Under the pieces are notes generated by a model. It made no database searches. It was not told where the DNA came from and saw only the letters and a list, made by a program, of their open reading frames with translations. DNA of 33,112 nucleotides from an uncultured bacterium (lineage in GTDB: Bacteria; Bacillota; Clostridia; Lachnospirales; Lachnospiraceae): NCBI GenBank assembly GCA_947643595.1, contig CANRWP010000036.1, forward strand, positions 1-33,112. The letters are read 5' to 3'. The first letter of the stretch is position 1; every line of letters starts with the position of its first letter. This document shows positions 26,064 to 33,112 of this stretch, piece by piece. A program made the translations under genes and the position numbers.

Positions 26064-26126
26064 AAAAAATACCATAGTATTATAATAACCTGGCTGATAA
26101 TATAATCCATAGAAGGAGCTTAGATT

Positions 26127-26513
26127 ATGTCACTGACAGTTCAAATGAAACCTGATTATACCAGTGTTGTCACAAGAAGCATGCAGAAACTGGGTTCTAA
26201 CGGCGGCACGGATATGACCAACCTGACAAAGACCATGCTGGGGGGCGGCGGAGACAATACGCTGATCGATTACACCGCCATCAAAAACGGCAGTTACGGC
26301 AAGCTTCTGAAGGCCTACTACAGCGAAGTGCCGGAGGCCGACACAAAGAAGGCGCTGAAGGAAGAGGTAAAAAACAAAAAAGTCGAGCTGGTGCAGGATG
26401 CGCTGGAGGGCAAATCCTCAAAATCTTCCACCGACACCACCTACAACGCCATGGCCGATAAAATTAAAAATCTTTCGGATTCGGTATCCACTCTGTTTAA
26501 CGAGAGCGTATAA
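26127..26513 (+). CDS. Small conserved-looking protein with an IKNGSYGKLLKAYY motif
   Basis: I do not recognise a named family for this 128-residue protein. It is hydrophilic, without signal peptide or membrane helix. The N-terminal half is rich in Ser, Thr and Gly (GGGGDNTL). Residues about 48-65 read DYTAIKNGSYGKLLKAYY; I recall similar (Y/D)xxIKxGSYxKLxKAYY stretches in short Lachnospiraceae proteins near flagellar genes, though this is memory only. The C-terminal half is probably helical (ADKIKNLSDSVSTLF). AAGGAG stands nine bases before the ATG, a motility-type promoter candidate lies upstream and a strong terminator follows, so it is a monocistronic gene. It diverges from dgt. A role in motility or a related surface apparatus is inference. 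Confidence 0.7.
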   Translation: MSLTVQMKPDYTSVVTRSMQKLGSNGGTDMTNLTKTMLGGGGDNTLIDYTAIKNGSYGKLLKAYYSEVPEADTKKALKEEVKNKKVELVQDALEGKSSKSSTDTTYNAMADKIKNLSDSVSTLFNESV

Positions 26514-26532
26514 TCATTCACCGTGTCCGCCC

Positions 26533-26566
26533 AAAGCAGTGCTGTCCGCACTGCTTTTTTTGTTTT
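26533..26566 (+). terminator. Rho-independent terminator after the 128-aa protein gene
   Basis: AAAGCAGTGC (26533-26542) pairs with GCACTGCTTT (26548-26557) around a five-base loop and runs into a long T-tract. It separates this gene from the PII gene. Confidence 0.9.
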
Positions 26567-26589
26567 TTCATTCTTCTATCGACAATCTA

Positions 26590-26618
26590 TTGCATTTTCT
26601 CCCATTTTCCATTACTAT
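26590..26618 (+). promoter_or_regulatory. Weak promoter candidate for the PII-potABC operon
   Basis: TTGCAT (26590-26595) and TACTAT (26613-26618) are 17 bases apart, 39 bases before the PII start. Each matches only part of consensus. It is the best pair I see in the 91 bases after the upstream terminator. Confidence 0.3.
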
Positions 26619-26657
26619 GAAAAGTGCTGTTGCAACTAGATACGTCTGGAGGTTCTT

Positions 26658-26999
26658 ATGAAAAAAATAGAAGTGATCATCCGCCCCGAAAAACTGGAAG
26701 ATTTAAAGAAAATACTGACCAAAAATGAATACAGCGGCATGACCGTGCTCTCCGCCATGGGATGCGGTCATCAGGAAGGTTTCGATAATCCGGAATTTGA
26801 AAAACTGGGACTGGAAGTAAATCTTTTGCCGAAGCTCTATGTGATGACTGTCGTCTGGGACGAGGATCTCGAGGATATCCTCTCCGAGATCGTCGATAAA
26901 CTGTCCACCGGCAATGTGGGGGACGGCAAGGTATTCATCTCCGATATTGATGATGTCATGCGCATCCGCACCGGGGAGAGGGGCAGGCAGGTACTGTAG
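26658..26999 (+). CDS. PII-family nitrogen regulatory protein
   Basis: PII proteins are trimeric sensors of 2-oxoglutarate and ATP/ADP that control transporters and enzymes by direct contact. The 113-residue protein has the N-terminal MKKIEVIIRPEKLEDLKKIL, the LLPKL strand and the C-terminal nucleotide-binding segment TGNVGDGKVF followed by IRTGERG, as in GlnB/GlnK. The T-loop region (GHQEGFDNPEFEKLGLEVN) has no Tyr at the position corresponding to Tyr51 of E. coli GlnB, so uridylylation there is unlikely. The gene precedes potA by 51 bases on the same strand and shares its operon. AGG ahead of the ATG (GGAGG, six bases) supports the start. Its regulation of the adjacent transporter is inference, not shown. 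Confidence 0.9.
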   Translation: MKKIEVIIRPEKLEDLKKILTKNEYSGMTVLSAMGCGHQEGFDNPEFEKLGLEVNLLPKLYVMTVVWDEDLEDILSEIVDKLSTGNVGDGKVFISDIDDVMRIRTGERGRQVL

Positions 27000-27050
27000 T
27001 AACACTGTGGGCTGCGCTCACATTTTAATTTGGAGGTATTCACAAAAGGA

Positions 27051-28211
27051 ATGATAAAAACTGACAGCAAACCCATCGTGAGACTGTCCGGTGTGACAAA
27101 AGATTTCGGAAAGAGTGAAGTCCTGAAAAGTATCGATCTGGATGTTTACGAAGGCGAATTTCTGACCCTGCTCGGTCCTTCCGGCTGCGGCAAGACCACC
27201 ACGCTCCGCATTATCGCGGGTTTTGAGACGCCATCCCAGGGATGTGTTTATTTAGAGCAGGCCGATGTGACTGATCTCGCTCCCTACAAGCGCAACGTCA
27301 ACACGGTATTTCAGAGTTACGCGCTCTTCCCGCATATGAATGTTTTCGACAACGTGGCTTTCGGACTGGTGGAAAAGAAAGTGCCGAAACCGGAGATCCG
27401 GGAGAGGGTCGAAAAAATGCTGGATCTGGTACAGCTGAAAAATTTCGGCCGCAGGAAACCTCACCAGATGTCCGGCGGACAGCGCCAGAGGGTTGCCATC
27501 GCCAGAGCCCTTGTCAATAATCCGAAGGTTCTGCTTCTGGATGAACCGTTGGGCGCTCTGGACCTGAAGCTCCGCAAACAGATGCAGATGGAATTAAAGC
27601 ATCTGCAAAAGCAGCTCGGCATCACTTTCATCTATGTGACCCACGATCAGGAGGAAGCTCTGACCATGAGCGACCGAATCGCCGTGATGAACAACGGCAT
27701 CATCGAGCAGATCGGAACGGCCCGCGAGATCTATGAGCGGCCGAAGACCAAGTTTGTCGCCAGCTTTATCGGCGAATCCAATATTATAGAAGCCTCCGTC
27801 ACGGGGATCGACGGGGACCTGATCGAACTGACCGCGGAGAACGGCGTTGTGCACGCAAAGGGCACGGGGTTCGTGCAGGACGAGATGATCTACATCTCCA
27901 TTCGCCCGGAAAACACGATGTACTCCTTCGAACCGGTAGAACACTTCCGGCTCCGCGGCATCGTAAAGGAGCATGTTTATGTCGGTTCCATCGTAAAGAC
28001 CGTCGTTGCCCTGCCCAACGGCCAGAGGCTAAGATTAAACCAGCATCCCCACAGTGATCTGCCGGAAGTCGGCAGTGCCGTCACGGTGTACTGGAATATG
28101 GACAAGGCCGTGATCATGCATACCGCGGAGGATACGCTGTATGACCTGATCGAGGATGCGCTGTTAAACCGCCCGGATCTGGCGGTACAGAAAGGACGCG
28201 GAAACACATGA
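27051..28211 (+). CDS. potA: Polyamine-type ABC transporter ATP-binding protein
   Basis: PotA drives spermidine/putrescine import by ATP hydrolysis. The 386-residue protein has the Walker A GPSGCGKTT at residues 42-50, the Q-loop in VFQSYALFPHMNVFDN, the signature motif MSGGQRQR, the Walker B LLLDEPLGALD, the H-loop YVTHDQEEA and a C-terminal TOBE-like domain. The 51-base gap from the PII gene holds TTTGGAGG, so I start at the ATG at 27051; a TTG at 27030 would lie in this ribosome site. It overlaps potB by four bases (ATGA). The family assignment as polyamine-type rests on similarity to PotA; related ATPases serve thiamine, iron or phosphonate permeases. Confidence 0.9.
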   Translation: MIKTDSKPIVRLSGVTKDFGKSEVLKSIDLDVYEGEFLTLLGPSGCGKTTTLRIIAGFETPSQGCVYLEQADVTDLAPYKRNVNTVFQSYALFPHMNVFDNVAFGLVEKKVPKPEIRERVEKMLDLVQLKNFGRRKPHQMSGGQRQRVAIARALVNNPKVLLLDEPLGALDLKLRKQMQMELKHLQKQLGITFIYVTHDQEEALTMSDRIAVMNNGIIEQIGTAREIYERPKTKFVASFIGESNIIEASVTGIDGDLIELTAENGVVHAKGTGFVQDEMIYISIRPENTMYSFEPVEHFRLRGIVKEHVYVGSIVKTVVALPNGQRLRLNQHPHSDLPEVGSAVTVYWNMDKAVIMHTAEDTLYDLIEDALLNRPDLAVQKGRGNT

Positions 28212-29092
28212 GGATCACTCGGAAACATACAACAGAAACAACTGACAACAAAGGACACAGAGGTGATATTCTCTGTCTCGTCGGCCCCCTTTTTCTGTGG
28301 ATGGTGCTCTTTCTCGCGCTGCCGCTTCTTTACGTCATCGCGATCAGCTTTCTGGAAAAGGGCGTTTACGGCGGCGTACAGGCCATATTTACACTGGAAA
28401 ATTATACCGCCCTCTGGAATCCCACCTACGGGAAAGTGATCTGGCGCTCCATCGTTCTGGCCTTCTGGACCAGCGTGATCTGTCTGCTCATCTCCTACCC
28501 CTTTTCTTTTATTTTGTCCAGATTCAGCGGCAAATACCAGGGATTCTGCGTCCTTCTCATCATGCTGCCCTTCTGGATCAACCAGCTGATCCGGCTAAAC
28601 GGCTGGAGCAATATCCTGCGGGATTCCGGCGTCATCAATACCTTTCTGTTAAAACTCGGCGTTATCTCCGAGCCGATCACGATGATGTACACGGACGGCG
28701 CCACCCTGTTCGGTATGGTGTATGCCCTCTTCCCTTTTATGGTGCTGCCCCTGAACAACTCCATCTCCAAGCTGGATCATTCTCTGATCGAAGCGGCTCA
28801 CGATCTGGGTGCCTCCCGGATCAGCACCTTTTTCCGGGTCATCCTGCCGCTCACTCTGCCCGGTATCTTTGCCGGAACGATACAGGTTTTTATCCCCAGT
28901 CTGGATGCATTCTACATCGCGGACGTGATGGGTGGCGGCAACTCCACACTGCTCGGAAACCTGATCAAAGACCAGTTTATGGCGGCCAGAAACTGGCCTT
29001 CCGGCGCCGCCTTCTCGGTGATCCTGATACTCTTTACCCTTCTCGTATTAAAGTTATACACCAAAGTGGGTAATCTGGAAGACCTGGCATAG
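28208..29092 (+). CDS. potB: Polyamine-type ABC transporter permease
   Basis: PotB-type permease, one of the two membrane channels of the transporter. The 294-residue protein has about six hydrophobic helices beginning after a charged N-terminus (residue 22 onward, CLVGPLFLWMVLFLALPLLY) and an EAA loop, EAAHDLGASRISTFFRVILP, that docks on PotA. A short N-terminal extension of charged residues precedes the first helix. It is translationally coupled to potA by an ATGA overlap and lies 40 bases ahead of potC. Substrate cannot be read from the permease. Confidence 0.9.
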   Translation: MRITRKHTTETTDNKGHRGDILCLVGPLFLWMVLFLALPLLYVIAISFLEKGVYGGVQAIFTLENYTALWNPTYGKVIWRSIVLAFWTSVICLLISYPFSFILSRFSGKYQGFCVLLIMLPFWINQLIRLNGWSNILRDSGVINTFLLKLGVISEPITMMYTDGATLFGMVYALFPFMVLPLNNSISKLDHSLIEAAHDLGASRISTFFRVILPLTLPGIFAGTIQVFIPSLDAFYIADVMGGGNSTLLGNLIKDQFMAARNWPSGAAFSVILILFTLLVLKLYTKVGNLEDLA

Positions 29093-29132
29093 AGCACAAC
29101 AACATGTCCCGGGAACAAGGAGGATATAGAAG

Positions 29133-29933
29133 ATGAAAAGAAAAGAAGAAAAAAAGCTCGGCGCATTTTCCTATTTCTACGCCGGAGCGATTTACCTGTT
29201 TTTATATCTGCCGATCTTTATGGTGGTCGGCTATTCCTTCAACACAAACGACAATAACCTTGTCTTTAAGGGGTTCACCCTGCACTGGTATGGCGCAATG
29301 TTCCAAGACAGGTCCCTCATGAGTTCCCTGCTTTTGACGCTGGAACTGGCTCTTGTCAGCACGATCATCTCCGTAGTGCTCGGCACTCTCGCCGCCATCG
29401 GCATGCACCGCTATGACTTCAGGCTCAAAAAAACTCTGGACAACATGCTCTATGTGCCCATTGTCATCCCCGAGCTGGTCATAGGCATCGCCTCCCTCGC
29501 CACTTTCACGACTCTGAATATCACCCTCAGCTTCTGGACGCTGGTGATCGCCCATGTGACGTTCTGCGTCCCCTTTGTGATCATCACGCTGCGGGCCAGA
29601 ATCGCCGGTTTTGATAAATCCATCGAGGAGGCGGCCATGGATCTCGGCGCCAACCAGTTTCGCACTCTCCGGAGAGTCACCATCCCCATGCTGATGCCCG
29701 GCATTATTTCCGGCGCTCTGCTGTCCATCACCCTCTCGTTGGACGATGTGATCATCAGTTATTTTGTGACCGGCGCAGGCGATACCACTCTGCCCATCAA
29801 GGTGTACGGCATGGCCAGGGGCAAGATCTCCACGGAAGTCTATGCCCTGTTCACGCTGATGATCATCGTCACCGTACTGATCTACCTGCTGTCAGCGGCT
29901 GTCCGGTCCGCTGCCGCAAAGAGGCAGCGCTAA
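29133..29933 (+). CDS. potC: Polyamine-type ABC transporter permease
   Basis: PotC-type permease, the second channel subunit. The 266-residue protein has about six helices (YLFLYLPIFMVVGYSF first) and the EAA loop EEAAMDLGANQFRTLRRVTIP. AAGGAGG precedes the ATG by nine bases. It is the last plus-strand gene: the usual potD substrate-binding protein is not found downstream, where a convergent minus-strand pseudogene ends 20 bases away. The transporter may use a binding protein encoded elsewhere, or potD may have been lost. The last codons include a short GCTGCC...GGCAGC dyad without a T-tract. Confidence 0.9.
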   Translation: MKRKEEKKLGAFSYFYAGAIYLFLYLPIFMVVGYSFNTNDNNLVFKGFTLHWYGAMFQDRSLMSSLLLTLELALVSTIISVVLGTLAAIGMHRYDFRLKKTLDNMLYVPIVIPELVIGIASLATFTTLNITLSFWTLVIAHVTFCVPFVIITLRARIAGFDKSIEEAAMDLGANQFRTLRRVTIPMLMPGIISGALLSITLSLDDVIISYFVTGAGDTTLPIKVYGMARGKISTEVYALFTLMIIVTVLIYLLSAAVRSAAAKRQR

Positions 29934-29953
29934 GTACGGATTTACCGACCGCT

Positions 29954-31048
29954 CTATATACAAAATGCCGCATAAAGAGGCACCGCAAACACGCCTTCCT
30001 CCAATCCGAAATTCTTTTCGGACAACCGTAGCGCCATCTCCGGCTGATAGAGATTTCGAAAGTGTTTTAAACTTCTTGCGTGGGTATTTTTGCCGGGTTT
30101 CACTTCCACCGGTATGATCTTCCCTTCTTTCTGCAGCACAAAATCCAGTTCGGCCGCAGGCGTCTCCGATGTCCAATAATACAGCTGATGACCGCCTGCT
30201 CTCAGCGCCTGTGCCACATAGTTTTCCGCCAGAGCTCCTCTGAACAGGTCGGAAAGTTCATTGCGTATCAAATTTTCCGCCGGGATATTGACAAATGCCG
30301 TGAGCAGTCCCACATCCGATAAATACAGCTTAAATGCCGATACATCCCGAAATGCCGCGAGCGGCATCTCTCCCCGGGTAACCCTGTCACACTGCAGAAC
30401 GATACCGGAAAAGACAAGCCATGCGATAGAATCTCCGAACAATCCCGCTGTGGCTCCTTTCCTGATGAGTTTATACTGAAACTTTTTGTTTTCTTTCGCA
30501 AGCTGAGCAGGCATGGATGCAAACGCATTTTTAATTTTTGTACTCTCGCTGCCGCCCGCATATTTTGCCATGTCTGCCGTGTAGGCATTCAATATCATAG
30601 TCTGCACTTCCGGCACATTGATCCAGGATCTCTGCTCCCTGTACTCTTTGACCGCCGCCGGCATCCCGCCGACTGCCAGATATCTGCGGTACCATAAAAG
30701 AAGCTCCTCATGTGTCACGGCAGGCATCTCTTTTCTCTGATCATAGTGTTCTCTGATCAATGTCACGAGATAATCCTGATCCATCGCCCGCAGAAATTCA
30801 TCAAAGCCGAGAGCGTATAACGTCTTTATCACAACCTTCCCCACCGGAAAGGAATACTTCTCCCTGTTGATCGCCACGCCGAGCAGACTCCCCGCCGCCG
30901 CTATATGATATTCCGGCGCTTCCTCGTTAAAATATTTTAAAGACGTCAGCGCCCGTTCACACGCCTGTATTTCATCAAAGATGATCAGAGTCTCATCCGG
31001 CACGATCTTTCTTGCAAAATATTCCTCCAACAGGCGAATCAGTCTGTC
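29954..31048 (-). pseudogene. DUF4143-type AAA ATPase lacking its Walker A part
   Basis: Full DUF4143/AAA_14 ATPases start with about 90 residues containing the Walker A P-loop. Here the recognisable sequence begins only at DRLIRLLEEYF, followed directly by the Walker B strand TLIIFDEIQ, the AAAGSLLGVA sensor strand, and then the DUF4143 C-terminal nuclease-like region ending in LYYWTSETPAAELDFVLQKEGKIIPVEVKPGK. No P-loop lies upstream in frame: the frame runs into the fused remnant of another ATPase at about 31048. The ORF from TTG at 31030 is 358 residues long but has no ribosome site and cannot bind ATP normally. These proteins are often toxin-antitoxin-like or defence-associated, though their role is not established. 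I call it a 5'-truncated remnant. Confidence 0.8.
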
Positions 31049-31049
31049 C

Positions 31050-32017
31050 CATAATCTCCGGCCAGCCTCCCACGCTCATGGCATTCTCAAACTCCCCGGC
31101 GACCTCCTTATTCGGGATAAATGTCTCCTTTTTCTCAATATCATATCCAAGATATCCCAGATGGATCAGCAATGCCAGTACATCATCTTTCGTTCTGGAA
31201 GCTGAAAGCATTTACCCTGACATGTTCGCCGCTGAGCATCCTCACGATATCTTTTTTCAGACCGTCAAAATCCATATCCATATATATCTTCAGCGCTTCA
31301 TATGTCTCTGTAACCGTCCAGTAATTGGAACATCTGTTAAATCTCATCGCCTCCACAACAGATTTTGGATTATAAACATGACGAAAATGGATAAAAGAAT
31401 ATCCGTCGTACCAACTGCTTATCTCCCCCAAATCCATCTCAAACCGCTCACACAGCTCTCTCACTTCCTTCTCTGTAAATCCGGTATACTCTTCCAGCGC
31501 TTTCTGGTCTGTCATGGAGTATTCCACAAACATATTCAGCGCAGAATGGTATCCGTATTTTTTGACGGGAAGTATCCCCGTCATGTACGCAAGAGCAACA
31601 TACGCCTGATCCTTCAGCAGATCCCTCAGAAAATCCAGATATCGCTTCCCTGACCTCCTCCAAAACCGCCTGCTCCAGATACTCCGTCACTTCCCTGTCC
31701 CTTGCCCTGATCAGAAACCGCTGCATGTTCAGATAGATCACATCGTATCTGTTCAGATGCTCCTGAAAGCTTTCATCCCGTTCGATAACAAATCCCCTGA
31801 ACAAATCCCATGAATCACATCCCCTGCTGTAATAGGCGTTAAGCATCTCCAGTGCCATTGACTTCCCGAAGCGCCTGGGCCTGCTGACGCAGATATACTT
31901 TTCCTTTGTACTCAGACTTTTATTTATATATGCAATCAATCCCGTTTTATCTACATAAATCTCTGAACGGATCACTTCTTTAAAACCATTATTTCCTGGA
32001 TTTAAATAAACTCCCAT
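31050..32017 (-). pseudogene. DUF1703-type AAA ATPase (PF09820-like), degraded by deletions and frameshifts
   Basis: The remnant reads in three frames on the minus strand. First, 32017 to about 31645: YVDKTGLIAYINKSLSTKEK with the Walker A-like SRPRRFGKSMALEML. Second, 31644 to about 31190: RYLDFLRDLLKDQAYVALAYMTGILPVKK, then SSWYDGYSFIHF and YWTVTETYEALKIYMD. Third, about 31205 to 31050: TKDDVLALLIHLGYLGYDIEKKETFIPNKEV. The parts follow the order of one DUF1703/PF09820 protein of about 500 residues, but the stretch with the Walker B Asp-Glu is missing between the first two parts, a few residues are lost between the second and third, and the C-terminus is cut. AGGGGGTGG precedes the ATG at 32017. 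Function in life is unclear; these genes are often found in many copies per genome. Confidence 0.85.
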
Positions 32018-32038
32018 AAACCACCCCCTGTAACTCTA

Positions 32039-32359
32039 TCACAACCTGTCCGCATATTTCCGTTTATCCGTCTCCGGAATTCTGAGCGCCGCCATCGCCT
32101 GCTCCGCCGTCAGTTTCAGCTTGGACATTATATTCTTTATCGCTTTCAGCGTTCCCTTTTCTATACCCTTTTCTAATCCAATGGCCTCCCCATCCTCCAG
32201 GAGCGTCTTATCGTGAAGTTCCTGATCAAATTCCCAAATACTCATTTCAACCACTTCCTCCCTGTTTCCCCTGAAAAATTCCGCAAGAATATTTTCCGAA
32301 ATACATTCCTCCAGCGCCTGTAATACCGCGCTCTCCAGTTTTATCCCCGCTTTTATCAT
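32039..32359 (-). pseudogene. C-terminal remnant of an Rpn-family (PDDEXK_2) nuclease
   Basis: This 106-residue frame matches the tail end of Rpn/PD-(D/E)XK proteins: ALEECISENILAEFFRGNRE, then a conserved VEMSIWEFDQELH block and the helical GIEKGTLKAI repeat-like tail, ending in LTAEQAMAALRI. The N-terminal nuclease domain, with its catalytic residues, is absent upstream and I see no ribosome site before MIKAG. Rpn proteins are linked to recombination and are frequent in mobile, decaying regions. It lies 21 bases from the ATPase remnant on the same strand. I treat it as a fragment, not a functional gene. Confidence 0.65.
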
Positions 32360-32553
32360 TTCGTTTCATGTGAGTTTTAAAGCAGGACTTTCAAAGATGC
32401 CTTTCGGCCTGACGCAGCTGAACACCGCCTGTTAGAATGTCTCAATATAGAGACTATATTTATGAAAATAATCTGCTTTGTTCGACTATAACACAAAATA
32501 TCTCTCTTTACAAGCAAAAACAACTATATTGATTAATAAATGCAACAGTTCTC

Positions 32554-32844
32554 TCACCACATATACCGGAACTTCTTCTCCCCCGCCTTCACGGGCAGCG
32601 TCTCCTCCTCGATGGATTCGATCCGGATCGGCTTTTTCTGATGCAGACAGATGATCAAATCCTGTATGGTCTCCATCCTCCCCTGCACTTCCATCAGCAC
32701 ATCCCCGTTCGGCAGATTTTCCACATACCCCGTAAGCCCCAGCGTATCCGCGAGATACTTGGACTGGAACCGAAAGCCCACGAACTGTACTTCCCCCTTG
32801 AATATCAGTTTCTTTCTGACGATACCCTCACTCATTTTTTTCAT
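32554..32844 (-). CDS. acyP: Acylphosphatase
   Basis: Acylphosphatase hydrolyses acyl phosphates. The protein of about 96 residues has the family core KGEVQFVGFRFQSKYLADTL, with the catalytic Arg in GFR, and LGLTGYVENLPNGDV with the catalytic Asn in VEN, then a VQG strand. Start choice is between the ATG at 32844 and one at 32835, both overlapping the end of the upstream membrane-protein gene (17 or 8 bases); neither has a perfect ribosome site. The coupling suggests co-expression with that gene, but no functional link is known. Confidence 0.85.
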   Translation of the reverse strand: MKKMSEGIVRKKLIFKGEVQFVGFRFQSKYLADTLGLTGYVENLPNGDVLMEVQGRMETIQDLIICLHQKKPIRIESIEEETLPVKAGEKKFRYMW

Positions 32845-33037
32845 CACCCTTCGCCACCTTCTGACACAGTCCTCTCACAATACAGAACGCTCCGATCAAC
32901 ACCATAACGATCCCGGCGATCCTGTAATCCACGGCAAAAAAGGGAAGCCCGATTACCAGGATCACGATCCCCATGATAAAATCCACTTTCCAGTTTCTTT
33001 CCTTCGCCCTGCCCTCGTCCTTTTTTTCCACTTTCAT
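32828..33037 (-). CDS. Small two-helix membrane protein
   Basis: This 69-residue protein has a charged N-terminus, then two hydrophobic segments (FIMGIVILVIGLPFFAVDY and IAGIVMVLIGAFCIVRGL) and a charged C-terminus. I do not recognise a family. GGGGCGG lies about nine bases before the ATG. It overlaps the acylphosphatase gene at its 3' end. Coding is supported by the clean hydrophobic pattern and ribosome site. Confidence 0.6.
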   Translation of the reverse strand: MKVEKKDEGRAKERNWKVDFIMGIVILVIGLPFFAVDYRIAGIVMVLIGAFCIVRGLCQKVAKGDEKNE

Positions 33038-33068
33038 TCTGTCACCGCCCCTTTCTCTCTAAGTTAGC

Positions 33069-33112
33069 AACCCCCATTTCAAATGGGGGTTTAGCTTTAA
33101 CCCCTCCGGGGT
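33069..33112. other. Two tandem hairpins at the window edge, possible mobile-element end or terminator
   Basis: AACCCCCATTT (33069-33079) and its exact complement (33081-33091) form a perfect dyad around one base; a second dyad, ACCCC-TCC-GGGGT, follows at 33100-33112 and is cut by the edge. There is no T-tract on the minus strand. Paired hairpins of this form occur at the ends of IS200/IS605-family elements near TnpB, but the element itself would lie outside the window. Confidence 0.4.

Overview
The window looks like chromosome of a Gram-positive clostridial bacterium, most likely Lachnospiraceae. This rests on the class of genes (YlmH, YhfC, Nif3-like protein, a TGS/uridine-kinase fusion, ATCase as pyrB-pyrI, a dgt-dnaG-rpoD cluster), strong AGGAGG-type ribosome sites, a moderately GC-rich base composition and family members typical of that group. 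Genus was not determined. Most genes lie on the minus strand.

Layout, left to right. (1) 1-2676: a lower-GC type I restriction-modification remnant, hsdM plus an hsdS broken by one frameshift and one nonsense codon; no hsdR lies in the window. (2) 2673-6107: a folate operon read right to left (folC, folE, HD hydrolase, folP), with a 138-bp palindromic element between the HD gene and folP, and hsdM joined to folP by a 4-bp overlap where folB/folK might be expected. (3) 6161-9062: a small membrane protein, a bacterial-PH-like protein, pyrI, pyrB and a nitroreductase. (4) 9147-12657: a chemotaxis receptor and, divergently, an AGCS sodium:amino-acid symporter. (5) 12709-17329: a DUF1113-type membrane protein, YlmH, two adjacent G3E/COG0523 GTPases (one with a very His-rich loop) and a trypsin-like lipoprotein. 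(6) 17371-18599: RNase P RNA with its terminator, and a YhfC-type membrane protease whose 3' end holds the likely rnpB promoter. (7) 18618-25916: a nucleoside kinase, then dgt-dnaG-rpoD-trmK-nif3 packed head to tail (replication priming, principal sigma factor, tRNA modification). (8) 26127-29933, plus strand: a 128-aa protein behind a sigma-D-like promoter, a PII signalling protein and potABC, polyamine-type ABC transporter genes without potD. (9) 29954-32359: a stretch of gene debris, with two truncated and joined ATPase pseudogenes and a tail fragment of an Rpn-family nuclease. (10) 32554-33112: an acylphosphatase, a small membrane protein and two hairpins cut by the window edge that resemble a mobile-element end.

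I see no CRISPR array, tRNA, rRNA or prophage. No gap between genes exceeds about 210 bases. The gap at 32360-32553 is AT-rich and shows nothing I can name. The points most worth a second look are the doubly broken hsdS and its junction with folP, the palindromic element, the COG0523 pair, the PII-potABC cluster ending in debris where potD would be, and the sigma-D-like promoter on the small unknown gene.
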